Counted from the stretch's first letter, positions 1 to 13,607 are shown. The stretch is DNA of 64,000 bases from Psilocybe azurescens (GCA_023853785.1 JAJIRX010001041.1:26992-90991), one strand, 5' to 3'. Numbers and translations: made by a program. The notes: a model not told the origin generated them from the letters alone.

Positions 1-732
1 ATAGGACTGGTGAAGCAAATGCAAATGTCATTAATGAAATGCATGGTCTCGGAAATGTGGATTTCTGGCGTACCTGGCAACAGTACGATCGTCAAATAGG
101 TCACTCACGCTTCCACCAGCAACGCTAAGAAAAGCTGAACCACAGAAGCCGCTCACAAACCGGAATATCAGGAACACAGCTTCGAAAAAGTAGTGAATAT
201 GAGACGATATATGTAGTCCAAATGACTAACGCCTACCGATGTCGGGTGCAAATGCAACGGGGAAAGTGAACGCAAAAAGAGCGCGTACGAGACTCTGTAG
301 ACTACATTGCGACCATATACTTCTGAGAGAGGACCGAAAAGTAGGGGCCCAAGCCCTAATCCCACAATGAATAAGCTTATAGACAAAATTGCCACTTCTT
401 GGCTGACGCGAAAATCGCGCGAAACCCCTTTCTCCGCAAATCCTGCCTGACATATGCCAATGGCATTATTAGAGGAATTGTAGGAAGTCAATAGAGAAAG
501 CTGATTAGCTGACCATCGACGACGCACAGGTTACACATGTTGCCGCTGAACTGATCACAGCAACTGCAATCCATTTCCTAGTATTTGCGAGTTGTTGAGG
601 CATTTCGGATTCGTTGAGGACAACCTGAAATGACTCAGTGTCTTCGTTCGGTCTCTCACGGGGATTTTCCTCGACGACGACGTGTTCAAGTGTCTTGTGG
701 GGATCGTTTACCATGGATATCCTGGATGTCAT
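1..732 (-). CDS. MFS transporter, DHA1 drug/polyamine type (5' part, runs off left edge)
   Basis: This is the N-terminal part of a major facilitator transporter of the fungal DHA1 class, a membrane proton antiporter that exports drugs or polyamines. The readable exons are 514-732, 237-446, 74-179 and 1-6, separated by GT-AG introns of 47-67 nt. After a polar N-terminal tail comes TM1 (WIAVAVISSAATCV). Next is a segment with GLGLGPLLFGPLSEVYGRN, the conserved loop 2-3 MFS signature, and then a segment reading FRFVSGFCGSAFLSVAGGS. The start is taken at the ATG at 732 (MTSRIS), giving the usual cytosolic tail; an ATG at 786 is also in frame. One fault is visible: the run of five A's at 274-278 is one base short of keeping YALF and AFTFPVAFAPDI in one frame. 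This could be a sequencing error or an early pseudogene. The family call is firm; the substrate is unknown. Confidence 0.85.
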
Positions 733-3579
733 AAGAACTGGTAAGAGTCCAACCGAGTCGCGTAGGTCGTAATGTACGTTGAACAACGTATGTCGCCGCT
801 GCAGGTTCAGGGAACGTTGTTTAAAACGTTACAAATCCGAGATGCCCAGGTAGTCCCACGCGGTGCCATAATCGCTGTGACGCTATCTTTTATATCGCTG
901 GTGGTGGCTGCTTACACGGGTTCTCTTTCCGTCATAATTGGCCGGCGGCATCGTATTCCGCCTTTCCGTGGCTTCCGTTTAACATATCTTATCTGATAAG
1001 CGCGGCGATAGCCTTCAAAATTGAAATGAAATGCTGACCTGCTATGACCTTTAAGTTACACTTTTTGTTAGTTTCTTTCTTTCTATACCTTTTTCAGAGC
1101 TCACTCTGGGATACTCTATCGTTGTTGTGCTAGTCTCGAGTGATCCAACTCTTATGATTCTATTTTATTTTTATTTTGCTCTGATCGGACTGTTTTTTTC
1201 TCCCAAAATTAACTAAATGGTCACTAGTCCTCCGGGCAGGCTTTTATCTTTGCCAAAGTGGTAAAAGGCTAAAGACCTAACAAGTGTACGCACGCTTAGG
1301 CAAAAGTCTAATCCGGATCTACGCCCTGAAAACTTTGCCTTAAATCACAAATCCAGATCTCGCCACGATGCCAGTGGAAGCCAAGTAGAAGCTCTTATAA
1401 ACCCCGAAGACGGCGGGCAAGAAGAAGTCGTTGTTGAGCTGTACCCAGGCTATCTTGGTTAAAGAATAGTCGCTCACATGCGGAACTGCATGGATAGAAT
1501 CAGGACTCTATATATATGTACTATGATTGTGGCATGCATGACAATGAGGGGTAATGAGAACGCACAAAGTTATTCTTACGTGTACAATGCAGGTTTAAAT
1601 CCCTATAGATGTTTCCAATACATCTTATCTTGAGCAGCGTAATGGCTGATCGCTGCTCACGTCATTGCTATGGGACTTTTTCGATCGTACGAAGTTTCTT
1701 ACCGAGAACTGACTTACCTGTCATTCGTACGGAAGTCATGTATACTGGCACCGCTAGCTTGAATAACCTTGTTTCAGTAAAAGGAGCGAAGTGAGGTAAT
1801 TGTCCAAATAGCCGGGAGATAACCCAATACGCGTTTTGCCAGGGTGTCGGACGTGTTAACTGAAAAGAAGCTGTAGCCCGCTGGAGGTATTAAAATGCTC
1901 GCCCCCGGCTCTAGATTTGTGCTTTCCTTACTAGGCTACCAATTCTGAGTGCTGCATATCTAGTGCACTGGTCACCATATATTAGGCTCGGTAGGGCGTC
2001 TAGTCCTCAATTATATCGCTTTCTCCCGGCATGTTCCCAATGTCTATTATTTATGTTTATTATTCATCTTCAATTTCTCACTTTCTCTATAATGTTACCA
2101 ATGGCATATGGTGGTGTCATCTATTACGGCCTCGAATCTGAAGACGGGCACAGTTACCCAGTGTCGATTGGATTGACTATCACAATGGACACAATATGGG
2201 CTTCATGGAGGATTTACGAGTTGCAAGGAACGAATGAATGTATCCAGATTGAAAGCTACTTTTCGTGTGATTGCCAGCGTGCATAACACTATGTAGGGTT
2301 GTCACCAAAGCTCGCAGTTCAATACCGATTCCAAACGCGTTCACCTTCAATTCATCTTACTTACAATTCATCTTACTTACATAGGCCAAAGTTGAAGGAT
2401 TTTGTTCGAGGAATCGTAGTCATGTGTTACTTAATGCAGCAAATATCTCCAAGATACTACGTGTACTCCTTATAATAATACCACTGGTCGCAAACTGGCC
2501 GAATATCGAGCGTTGAAAGGCTTTGAAATTCTTACGACGGCACTTGCCGGAATTGGCATTTTCGGTGCCAATAGCTGAATAGGGCGCAGTCCATCCCTGG
2601 GTTGATCGATATCCCTGGTAATTATCTTATACGTACGTCGGTTCCCGGCATATTCCTACGCATTATTAGATTTTTATGCAACGTAGTGTGACTAGTGCGA
2701 CCGCGTTAGATCACCTGCATAACTCCGCTTAAAACAAAAGATCCAACTTTGTCAAAAACTTCGTTTATCTGTCTTTCTGCATTTACTCTTTTTACAAAGG
2801 GGCTTAAATTCTTCTAGATATGTTTCGCAAGCTTTAGTGATGATGTTGACAAGGCGTATTTAATACGTGACTTTGTCGAAGTTTCCACATGGATATGTGT
2901 GGGAAAGGTGAAAGTCACGAAATAAGTATCTGCTCATGGTAAATAGAATTTATACGAGAGATTGCCTTCCGATAATTGTGTGACAGAAATTGACACCAAA
3001 AGTAACTAATTTGGTGAACTGCATGGAGATATTAACCTAATTTGCGACACTTTTATGTCAATATTTTTCAAAATTGGATACATGATAATGTATAATTGAT
3101 CACCAAAGCTGTACATTATGCCATATATGCAAGTCCCCGCGCCCCGATGTGGTTCCCACCCAATTTCTATACAAAATGGGAATTATACACTAGGGGTGGT
3201 ATAGATTATGAGCAACTGCAGTGCATCTGCAACTGTGTTCATTAGCATAGTATCCAATTTGTCACAGAGAAAGGGTTCACTTCAAAGTGAATTCCAACTT
3301 TTATGCGGAGGTTTGGAGCATGTGGTAGGACGGGCCCCGGCAGGACATTGACGGAATGTAGTACCTGTAACATAAGATGAAGAAACAACGGCGGTAGAAT
3401 CGCAGCAGGTCGCACACTCATGAGAGATAATATTGGGACATGGGAGACTATGAGGGGTCTAGAGAGATCCAGAAAGTGTTGAAACATAGTTATTTCACCC
3501 ACCCGTCGCCAAATTCTGGGATTTGTTTCTGGGACGGCGACTTACAATCACGGCGTCCACCGATGGCTGAGCTTGAATT
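733..3579. other. Intergenic stretch without a recognised gene
   Basis: I see no ORF here with family features or convincing splice structure. The plus-strand ORF at 1963-2286 has a hydrophobic middle but resembles no family I know. A 16-bp unit (caattcatcttactta) is repeated in tandem at about 2348-2380. Confidence 0.5.
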
Positions 3580-4154
3580 GTGGTAATAGAACGAAAAATT
3601 GTTTTCTGTTTGTTTGCATCCTCACTTCCCACTTTCAAGTTTACGGAATCCCGAGTTACACAATTGACTACTATTGTGACCGCTGTCTTTTCCATTGCAC
3701 TATTCTTTTCAGCATATGCGGAAGCAGCGGGCGAAACTACGGTATGTAAATGTAATGTACATACTTTGCTAACAACACTGTTTCAATGGAAAGTCTCCCG
3801 AGACAACCTCAGACCAACTCGGGTTGTGAGTTGGCAGTGATAATGATCCCAGGCTCTCAAGCAAAGGTCCGACCTCCGGCAGTCGCAGCATATTGCCTCC
3901 GTTTGAGTGTTCCCGTCGCTTTTGAGGACCGCTTCCGACTTTGCCCTGTACGACTTCTGCCTTCTTCTGCACCAGGTGGTTCTTGCCCTGGTTACATAGA
4001 AAACGTACCTATTATTGCCGTTGGTCGGGTTTATGTACACGGTACGCAAACATCTGTGAATATCGCTAATTGGTTTTTCCGGGTCTCTCGTGAGCAAAGC
4101 AAGGTCTACGTCCTCGGTGTTGGAGAAAGTCTATGTGTGTCTGTCGCCCAATAA
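3580..4154 (+). pseudogene. Possible decayed secreted LysM-type protein
   Basis: The first segment (from ATG 3580) ends in a hydrophobic run followed by a small-residue cleavage site (FSIALFFSAYAEA), which looks like a signal peptide. It meets a good donor at about 3741 (gtatgtaaatg) and a tgctaac branch point. Downstream, to the stop at 4154, the last 45 or so residues resemble a LysM domain: a GTQTSVNIANWFFRVSREQ stretch and then LGVGESLCVS, where LysM domains usually have a C-x-x-L-x-VG-Q-x-LCV ending. The usual GDTC core is missing and the sequence between the two parts changes frame, so I read it as a relic. LysM effectors bind chitin and are secreted. An unrelated secreted protein, or no gene at all, remains possible. 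Confidence 0.3.
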
Positions 4155-4359
4155 AGGTCCGTCACTGAGCTCAATTTTTTCCAGTCTTCTCTGAATGACC
4201 CATTGACCTCAGTGCGGTAAAATTGATAATTTATGAAAACAACCCGACGACTTTTTAAAATGTACATACGTACAAGACACCAAAGCTGTACACAGTAAGC
4301 GACAGATGGGCAGGATGCTGACGTGGTTGTCTAGGGTATATGCAAAGATATTTCGGTAG

Positions 4360-5021
4360 TCATATCTTCCAGTGCTCTAGACTGGCGCTAGCTCGTTCAA
4401 ATGGAAATTCCCCTCCCCATGATTTAACATCGGCCATACTGTCGTGAACTGCACAACGAAGGCCCTCTCTAGCTTCACGTGCTGATGCAAAATCCAAAAT
4501 TCGACTTCCTTGGATTTCTTCTTTGGAACTCTAAGAAGGCGTCTGATAAGGTCGGGTGTTATATCGTGTGTGATAAGAATTTTACCTGTATGGCTTGACC
4601 GATGTCAGCGTCAATGACTGCGAGGATATCCGCCATATCACCGTCGTCTTCCCATCGGAGACCTATGGTGGCGCGCACTATTGAAGCAAGGATAGCAAGG
4701 CTAGAGAAGCCCAGTCCAGCACCATACATGGACCGAGCACGCGTTAGGACTTCGTGTAGATGAGGTAGTGGGGTGGCAGGTGCATCTCGCGTCTCCGCGT
4801 GGAATAAAGAATAAGAGGCGGGGATCGGTCTCGTGCTTGTTTGACGTAGGCGTAGGCGTGCTGCATTTGCAAATGCTGGAGCAATGCCTGGCGGACCTGT
4901 GGCGAGCAAGTTTCTCGCAATGGAGCGGAGGCTAAGAAAAGACAGTGAGTAAGAGATCACTATGATCTGTAACGGCAACATACTCATCGGCCGTCGCGTT
5001 GGCGATGAATGTGTCAACCAT
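4360..5021 (-). CDS. Conserved hypothetical protein (three exons, intact)
   Basis: Three exons on the minus strand (4984-5021, 4586-4931, 4360-4530) join cleanly through introns of 52 and 55 nt to give 184 residues without any fault. The protein starts MVDTFIANATADDLRSIAR. It then holds a glycine/proline-rich LLATGPPG segment and an RSMYGAGLGFSSL segment, then DADIGQAIQSSKEE, and ends ESW-like with GGEFPFERASASLEHWKI. It looks soluble and mainly helical, with no signal peptide or membrane segment. I believe similar short proteins with the IDAD(I/L)xQAIQ motif occur in other Agaricomycetes, but I know of no function. The start is chosen because it splices in frame at once; an upstream ATG at 5142 opens a reading frame that does not join it. 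The opposite-strand neighbour is the aldo/keto reductase. Confidence 0.75.
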
Positions 5022-5671
5022 GAGATTGCTTCGTGGCAGAGGTCAGTAATATTCTCCGAAATGAATGTTCGAGGAGACATACACATGTCCTAGGGCAGGT
5101 TTTGAGTCAATGTAGCGGAAGGTGGCATCCGGGGCAGGCATGGTATGTGGTAGGGATATATGACGTCTGAAACTCGAAGGTCTGAGAGGCTTTTGGCGTA
5201 AATGAGGATACCGTGTAGACTGTTGGATATACCTCTTATTTATTATGCGTCGAGACTATATAGCGTCCATGTCTAAGCTTTCGAAGAATGTGGTTCAGGG
5301 GTGGATAACGTATGAGATCTGCAGATTCGAATAAAAGGCAATCGCGTTTGATTCCGCGGGACTATTGCAGTTTGCCGGTATATTTTCTCGTAGCCGCCAC
5401 AGTGCATAGAATGCGATTCCCCAGAAGCCATACGGTGTCGATAAATCGGGCAGCGAAAGACGGACTGTTTAATCTTGACCTCGGCTAGATATGACCCTGC
5501 CGCATCAATATGAATAAAGTCTGTTTCCTGTTGAGTTTGGTTTGCCGCGTCACGCTGGCATGTCCATCCGGGCATGAGCAGGCTGGTTAAGCCCTGTCAA
5601 GCCTCGAACCCTACTTTAATCCACCTTACGACTATTTCCGGCTTATTTGAGGTCGGCTTAAGAACGCTCGC
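5022..5671. other. Intergenic region between divergent genes
   Basis: This stretch separates the minus-strand hypothetical gene from the plus-strand reductase and presumably contains both promoters. No coding signal is convincing; the minus-strand ORF at 5273-5575 looks like noise. Confidence 0.5.
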
Positions 5672-5701
5672 CGGCCAATTCCGTTCTCTCGCATTATAAA
5701 A
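5672..5701 (+). promoter_or_regulatory. CCAAT box and TATA box of the aldo/keto reductase
   Basis: A CCAAT motif (5675-5679) and a TATAAA (5695-5700) lie 33-60 bp before the ATG at 5734, with a pyrimidine-rich stretch between. The spacing suggests a very short 5' leader. Confidence 0.55.
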
Positions 5702-5733
5702 ACCTCTTCGATTTCTGGCAATTCATTAGCAAC

Positions 5734-7269
5734 ATGTCCTCTCTCTCTCCTCGAGAAACCTTCCGCCTAGGTCCTTTCATAACCCCAAGAATCTGGACTG
5801 GTCTATGGCAGCTTTCCAGCAACGCTTGGGGTAGCGCTTCTGTTTCCAAGGTACGACAGGGCATGGCGCGTCATGTCGGTATGGGTTATACAGCTTTTGG
5901 TGCGTACATTTTCAGTCGTTCACCAATGGTGCACTCATAACAATATTCCCTCGATAGATATGGTAGGCTTGCATTCAATTAGAATTCCATGAGCCAATCT
6001 AACTCTCTTCATGTACATTCTACCACAAAGGGTATAATCGTCGTTCCCACTATGATCCCAAGATATACTAACCATTTTCTATTCCAGCCGACCACTATGG
6101 GAGCGCAGAACTCATCTTCGTAGGTCATTCTGTGGTATCGGATACAGTTCGGATGAACGTCGCATGTCTTTAGGGTCAATTCCGAGAATCATTGGCTTCT
6201 CCAGAACAAGTTGTCGGTGCTACAAAGTGGTGTGTTTTCAACAAAAATGTATATCCTTCGCGGTCTTTCGTCCAGTCTGCCATCGAGGAACGCATGGAAC
6301 GCATGAGAACCACAAGTGTCGATTTGTTACAAGTACGCAATTTAACCGCACGATACAGTTGATATACTGAGAAACCGCTTTAGTTTCATTGGGCAGACTA
6401 TTCGGACAAGGGGTATATTACAGCATTGAACCACCTTCTGGATATGAAAAACGAAGGGATAATATCTGCAATAGGCCTATGTAACTTCGACGCGATTAGG
6501 ACTGATGAGATATGCACCGAACTAGGACCTGGTGCGATCGTTTCGAATCAAGTGCAGGTGCGCAAGTGGCGAACGATCAAGTCTTCATACGACATCAACT
6601 CTTTTCTCGAAGTTCTCGATCATAGATAACAGAGTGCTTCACGGGCTAGCCGATGTTTGCCAGAAACATGGAATCAAACTTCTAACATATGGGACATTGG
6701 TACGTGTGCGTCATTAACTTCCGTCTCAACATAGCGTAACTATTTGTAGTGTGGCGGTTTCTTATCAGATAAATGGTTGGGATCTCTTGAGCCTGATTTG
6801 TATTCTGGAGATCTCACGCCCTCGCAGAGAAAAGGTTCTTTTACGCTCAACCCTCCCAATCGAAATTATTGCTCGACTGACGGACTGAACAGTATCTGGA
6901 TATGATTGTGAAAGCGTGGGGATCCTGGGAGCTATTTCAATCTCTCCTTTCTGTCTTACGCATGATCGGCGATCGTCACGGCAGAAGCATCGCCAATATC
7001 GCAACCCGTTGGGTACTAGATCACTCTTTCGTCGGGGCCGTGATCATAGGTACGTGTTTGCACAAAAGCATAGTTCAAATTGTACAATCGTGAATATGTC
7101 GTGATTAGGAGCTCGACTTGGCCTCTCAGAGCATCCCGACGAGAACCGAAAGGTTTTCGGCTTCCGCTTGACTCCTCAAGACAATGCCGTCATAGAGGCA
7201 GTCCTAGATCGTTCCAATGGTCGAACTATTATTACGTCGATAGGCGATTGTGGGGCAGAATATCGATAA
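5734..7269 (+). CDS. Aldo/keto reductase (nine exons)
   Basis: A cytosolic NAD(P)H-dependent carbonyl reductase of the aldo/keto reductase superfamily, which folds as a TIM barrel. Exons: 5734-5899, 5958-5962, 6088-6119, 6174-6332, 6384-6557, 6613-6699, 6750-6833, 6893-7049 and 7109-7269. The catalytic tetrad can be read: Asp in the tiny second exon (DM), Tyr in ADHYGSAE, Lys in ATKW and His in QFHW. Other family marks are the IWTGLWQLS start, SAIGLCNF and SNQVQ in the barrel, and the QRKYLDMI and RWVLDHSFVGAVIIG segments near the C-terminus. Two one-base problems exist. The tiny exon lacks one G at its donor (ATATG before GTAGG), and the A run at 6830-6833 is one base too long for the frame. 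Everything else is intact, so these may be read errors. The substrate cannot be inferred. Confidence 0.85.
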
Positions 7270-10200
7270 AACACGGACTTCCAAATACGTGAACTCTAGT
7301 TCACGCATCGTAAATTCACAAGGTCTCGGATCCACTGTGTCTTGTAGACAAATATAATCTCACGACTCTCGGTTGACACGCACATCAGAAGTCGACTTCG
7401 AACAGTCTCAGGCGACGAGCCGAGTGACTCGCGCATCAGCAAGTTATCAACCATTCCGCGAAGCTGAGCAATCGGGGAGCATTCTAGAACCGTATGGATC
7501 TACAGTGTATTCAGAGTTTGCTAAGTACTAACAATAGCTTCGGCCGTTTTTGTCAAATTCAGAGAGTTTTTAATCTAATTCAAAGATTGCAACAGGCATG
7601 GGAACGGGACCACGTGCAATACATCAAATGTTAAACACCCTAAATAACTGCTCGTGAAAACTTCCAAAGAATTGAATTTCGCTATGTTCGAATACGGGCC
7701 TCCGTTCGGCGGTGTTTCTTGGGAGGTTATAGTGCCACTGAAATCTGCATTGGCCGTGCGACGAGATGCGAGGCGGATAAAGTCTCTTGAAATAATACAA
7801 AAATAAGACACGAAGCATCCGCGGCGATAGTTTATTTATTTCAAGCGGGTACTACACGTATTATTTTCGACCCTTGCGTTATTGGCTCTGTAGGTATTAA
7901 TCCCCCAAATGCCCTGACTGGTTTGTTTAGAGAATTGCAGTAGCAACCAGCTTCAAAAGTGTGGTGCTTTCGTGCAGTGTAACTTATGTTAGCTATAATT
8001 TAAGGTGATATGGGAAAAGCATCCGAACACGCGCTTTGGCCTGAGAATCTTTTAATGACATCTAAACTTGCGTGAGTATCGACGTACGTATAAGAGAATT
8101 GTAGTGTGGCCCAAGTTGGGAACAAGGTCTTCACTAATCAGAATATTTTGATATTCGTATGAAGTATTCTCACAGATGGGAATGACATCTCTACCGCTAT
8201 TGGGGTGTTATTTTTTACTTGGGTAGGTAGGGAAAACTCACTTCCCTTGCATTTCTTCTAGAAGTGTCTGTACGTGACTTGGCAAATATGGCTTGAATGT
8301 GGCGGGAGAATGCAGTTATGATTCTGACGTGCCATGTACGTGGCATATGGACGGCCGCTCTTCTTTTTCCCAAACTGAGACGATGTCATGTAAGCATTGC
8401 CCAGTACATCACGATCCGCAGCACCTGGGTTTCGGTGGTGGCCAGAATGTGTAGGTCACATAGTTAAGCAACGAATACTAAGGCGCTTAGAGGTCAGCGT
8501 AACCATAATGTCTCAAATCAGTACCTAGTGATACAATGTCGATCAGAAACTATTATGAAAATACTTTTTGACGTCTGAGCTTTATCAACTGAACATATTC
8601 CGGAGGCATTTGGCACGCAGCAAAGTCACAAATAATCTTGTAATAATATTTTAGATCCGTAATTTCTGTGAATTGCACCGGAAGCTACAGCCCCGTTGTA
8701 GTAATCGTACGCGAGCGAAAATCACAAATGCCGACCTGTCCGCAAGAGTATCCTGAGATCATTGTGTAGCACAGACAATCATAAACTAAAATCCATATTT
8801 TTGCCTGAAATTTCTCCAACAATTACCCATACCGTGCTTGTATTTATGTAAGACCACGTCGCATTCTTCATACGCAGCCAGACTGTCAAGGCGCCTATGT
8901 CTATAAATACATCCGGACAGTGCAAATCTTCTGCAGTCGACGTAAGAAGGAACCATAATGCATTACCAGGATATATGGGCTTTCGAGCCTGTCATATCAC
9001 AGTGAAAATACTTAGTACGAGAAACGTCGGATGGCCCAAGCTATGAGGATGATCTCCTGTCTATACGGCGTAGAATGGACACAAAGCACAACGTATAATC
9101 TGACAGGCGAGTTTATAGTTAGGTATGAGCCATGTCCGTCGTATTGAGATGACTCAAGCAGGTGCACTACTAGTATTGCCACTGACGTACAGATCTGAGC
9201 ATAAACGGGATTGGAGTTAAGAGGTCTGCCATGGATCGGTTAGCATTACCGAGGACTCGGACCTAGGATGGCCGCTCTTGATAAATTAAGTCGCCGGGTG
9301 CACTGTTTTCAGGCCCATCCGTCTGGAGTTGGTGTAGGAGTATAGTCTGATAGTCTGTTCTGTGGGAGAAGTATTCGGCTTTCTACCACTAAAAACATCG
9401 GTGGGAAATTGATCACAGTTATGCACTCTACCGAGTGGGATCACATCGCATCACAAATCAGTCTGGAAGAACTGGGAAGGAAGGCCTATATTGGTCTACG
9501 GAATACAGAATTGGTGCACACGAGCAATATCAGTGTGTAGTAATACTATCTCTTCATCTGTAGTTTGTGTCCGCATTTGACACCTCGTCCAGCTCATTAC
9601 TCGGGCACGTAATTGACAATTGGCTTGCCAACACTAAATATGAACTATACTCTGTACATATAGGAAGACAGCAACTTAGTCTTGGTTTTGGATTGAATTT
9701 TCAACAGAACAGCGTGTCTCAGTGATTCACATCGTATTCTCAGATGTGCCCCATGAGTGTACTTTGGTTTTATTAACGAAGTTGTCTACCAATAAGACTC
9801 AGCCTCACTTATCAACCAAGTGCTTACCCTATAAGGGATGAACTACTGAGGTGGACTGAGTAGATCATCTATATCTAAACCTAACGATATTGGGATAGCA
9901 CGGAAAAATGCTTTATGTCAAATTGGAATGTGAAGCTATGGATGTATCTGGAGGTTCTCCGTGATATGGCTCTGTACCCTAATCTGTGGGCCCCATCTGT
10001 TATGGTGCACTATAACAGAATAAGGAGCTACTGGCCCGACCTCAAAGACGGCTAGAGTGTCGCTAGCCGGTTACGATCGTGGAAATGGGGTAAGGTTTAA
10101 CGAGAATTCTCCATATACGATTTGAGTGACACTTCGCGGTGCCACATGCGGTCGGTCTCCTGGTATGTCAGCGTTCTTGACATTGATCAGGCAAATATTG

Positions 10201-13200
10201 CGACAATACGGGAAGCGAGGAATGGGCGGGTAACGGCTTCTAATGTAGTTAGGGCCTATCATATATTCCAAGGTGTACATGCTTTTGGCTTAATGTAAAT
10301 CGGGCCTCGGTCTAGGGATCCAGATCAATAGTTCCTGAGTATTTATGGTTCAGAAGCACTGCTGAAGTGGAGCATGTAGTTCGAGGATCACTCAACATCA
10401 GGATTTGCTCGTACACCATTTCTCACTACAGCATTATTAGGAAAAAGTGTAATTTTTATTTATTGCAGAATTTCTTGTAAGGGGAACGATGCCCAGAAGA
10501 TAAAGAACCTATTGCAACTTCTTCCATAAATTAAATGCTATGTACCTGCTTCTGCCCAGATTGTATATTTGGTGATCGGTAAGCCCCAGTCTAAGAGCAT
10601 CAGAGCAGCGCAGATCATAGCATATATTGGGCAACGGCACTTATCTTGATCATGTTTCGGCAAGATCCAGAGCAAGACTCCTTGTGCCTAATGAAAACCA
10701 AACCGAATTGCGTCAGGGAGTCTTTCAATTCGCCGGGGACTAACATTTGAATGCGAGAGCCTCACGTCCGTGTTTGATAAGACTAACAGCTCGTGTGAAT
10801 GTTTGTAAATTGAGATATTCTAGGACAGCAACCGCGCCGCAGTATGACGACGTGTGTTAGCGCACATCGAATTCATTTAATCCGTACGGAGTCTGCGTAG
10901 TACGTGCATAGTATGATCTATCTGCAGTTTATTATCAGCCTCTATGAGCAGTCTACTGGTGGTGCCTATTCATATGCAGTTGATTTTTGTGATAGTTTAA
11001 TAAGAAGACAATGCTGGACTGTGGACAGCATCCATGTGTAGATGTGAACAAATGAGAATTTTCTGAATGAAATAACCTGATGGAGATGTCCCGAAGCTCT
11101 GTATAGGGTCTCAACATTTGAACAAGGTGTAAAGACTGCTCAAATGGCGGAAGAAGAGCTACGGGAAGTCGTTGAGTAGATGCCTCTGTTAATCTATCAA
11201 CAGCCGTGACGAGATGCATCTGAGTCTTTTCTGATTTGTGATTTATATTTGACCAAATATGTAACAGTTTGGACACCATAATCAGATATGAATGAACGAT
11301 TTAACAAACACTTGGTCTCATTTACCCGATATGAATGCGTCCGAACCACATACATTGAGCAATTAGATCCACTTTACTTATAGCCGCTTCATATTCCCGG
11401 GAATGTGAAGTAGTTACCAGATTTTAGCTCATTACTGTGAGACAGCATTGAAGCTACGTTGTGGTGAGTCCCAAATAGCTCTCCGAAGATAACGCTATGG
11501 AAATTTATGACCTCCTGACCTTGATGTCCTGTGGAGGACTATCCGTTTCACAGCCAAATGATCATAAAATAGATACCCCATATGCCGCTCTTTGTCCTTC
11601 TAAGGCGTGTGCGTGTTAGTATACGCGTCTGGCCACAGAATAGTACCCGGGATAGCTACATCCTCGAGGATCTTAGGTGACATGAGCGTAGACTTGTATC
11701 AGTATAAATATAGTTTATCCGAATTATCATTATATGACGAAGAAAATATAAATGGCGTATTTATAAAGCCAAATATAAGAGCGTAGAGGTCTCGTTATAT
11801 GGCGCTAACCTCAGACGTTAGGTCCTAGATTGTAACTGAATCATGGAGAAAGCTCTCGGCTCGTATTCCCTAGCCGTAGATAAGAAGCAATAAATTCAGA
11901 TATATTGCTTCAATCCTGTTTCCCGTGCAAGAAATATTCCTTCTCTTTGAAGTGAATTTTTCGACGGGAATCGGGACCATAAGGTGTGTTTCGCTCAATA
12001 AATTATCACATAGCCTCGATTCCCACTTACTAATGTCAGTAAGTATTGAAAATAATTTGCCAGAAACAAGCTTTTTGATTTATATGACTATAATTATCTT
12101 ATGATTATACATAAACGTTTAGAAATTGAGGTATGCTGGTCCTTTCGTCTAAATATAGAATTCGTCGCTAACTTTATTCATGATCCGATTCTCCGAGCGG
12201 TGGGACAGTGAGATCAAAAAGGTGTCTCTGTGTTTCACTTTTCGAAGTTTGTTCCAAGGAGAAGCACGAGAATGGAAAGGAAACAATATAATTCATACTC
12301 CACCTGGAATATTGGGTACCAAAATATTGTGGTCTTGCCCAGAGGGGCTTATCGAATACCTATCCCAAATTTGAATGGCTTGCCGACGGATACGGCAATG
12401 GACAATGAGGGTATAGGACATGTATTGAAGCTTGAGTTTATGGTGCAAAATATATGAGAGCCACAATATTGTGTGACGTCTAGTTTACAGATGCAGCGTG
12501 TCGTTGAACTGATTAACGTTCATGTTAATGTCTGAATCAGTCATCGTTCAACTGCACTGTCAAAAGCACTCGTGACGTCCAAGGATTTAGGGCAAATGTT
12601 ATACATATCTATCGGTATCACTAACGAACTTCATTTCAGTTTATGTGGGAGCGGCAGAAGTTCAGAACTATGAGGTGTTTTGAAAGCGGCGTATGTCAAC
12701 GGCGCCTATTTCTGGCTAAACACAAGACACACGGCAAACCCCGAAGTTTGTCAACTTCCATCGCTGAACTTTGAAAAGTTGTTTGAACGCCGGGGAGAGG
12801 TATATTGATTCTAACGTTGTCACACATAATTTATATAGGTTCATGACCTATTACGACTATCCATCGAATTAACTTTATACGAGATATTAAACAGATGTAT
12901 AGTTGTAAATGAAAATGTATGCGGTACACTGGTTGGCAACGAACTGGAACACGCTTGGATATGTCTTTATGTGATTTATTTTTAACATTCGAAGCAATAT
13001 ATTCAGTATCCTATATCATTGAGTGTTGATAGTTTACGCGGAATGACCCCGGAATGGATATTAAAAACTAAATTGATTTCATACGATGAAAACATGAATG
13101 TATTACTGTCCGATTACTGGATGGTTTATAGTAAGAGAACTTAGATTGCTTATGGAACTATTACTCCTCCTCTCATATATGCGCAGATTGTGCATCATCT

Positions 13201-13503
13201 AAATTGTATCGAGACGCAATGTTTTAATTCCCAGGTAGGATTCCAGGTAGGATTACACTCTGAAGTGCACGGCAAATAGCTAACGACAGAAGTATAACAC
13301 GAGCACACTTCTCTGTTCTTCAAGTCCTTTTATCACGGAGTACACGAAGCACGCATTGAAGGCTGTTTACATCTTTCTTACGTCATGGTACGCGTGAAAA
13401 TCCGATGTGATAACTAGCTCGCGCCATCACCGCCAAATTTGTTACAGAAAAACACCCCAGAACCTGCCTTAGGTTATGATAACGAACCCCAAACAACATG
13501 AGT
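7270..13503. other. Gene-poor DNA
   Basis: More than 6 kb with stops in all frames and no recognised domain. Short ORFs (for example minus 7575-7818, minus 10953-11279 and plus 12180-12457) show no family resemblance and no convincing splicing. An imperfect inverted repeat lies at about 12490-12560 (gttgaactgatt and its complement). Nothing else stands out. Confidence 0.5.
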
Positions 13504-13607
13504 ACCATGGCTCTTTTGGGGTTCTCTGTGATTCCAAAGTGCTTTCTTCGAGTGGACCATGGCTCTTTTGGGGTTCTCTGTGATTCCAAAGTGCTTTCTT
13601 CGAGTGG
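13504..13607. repeat. Perfect 52-bp tandem duplication
   Basis: Two adjacent copies (13504-13555 and 13556-13607), both beginning accatggctcttttggggtt, appear identical. The lack of divergence in otherwise decayed DNA suggests a recent duplication. Confidence 0.9.
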
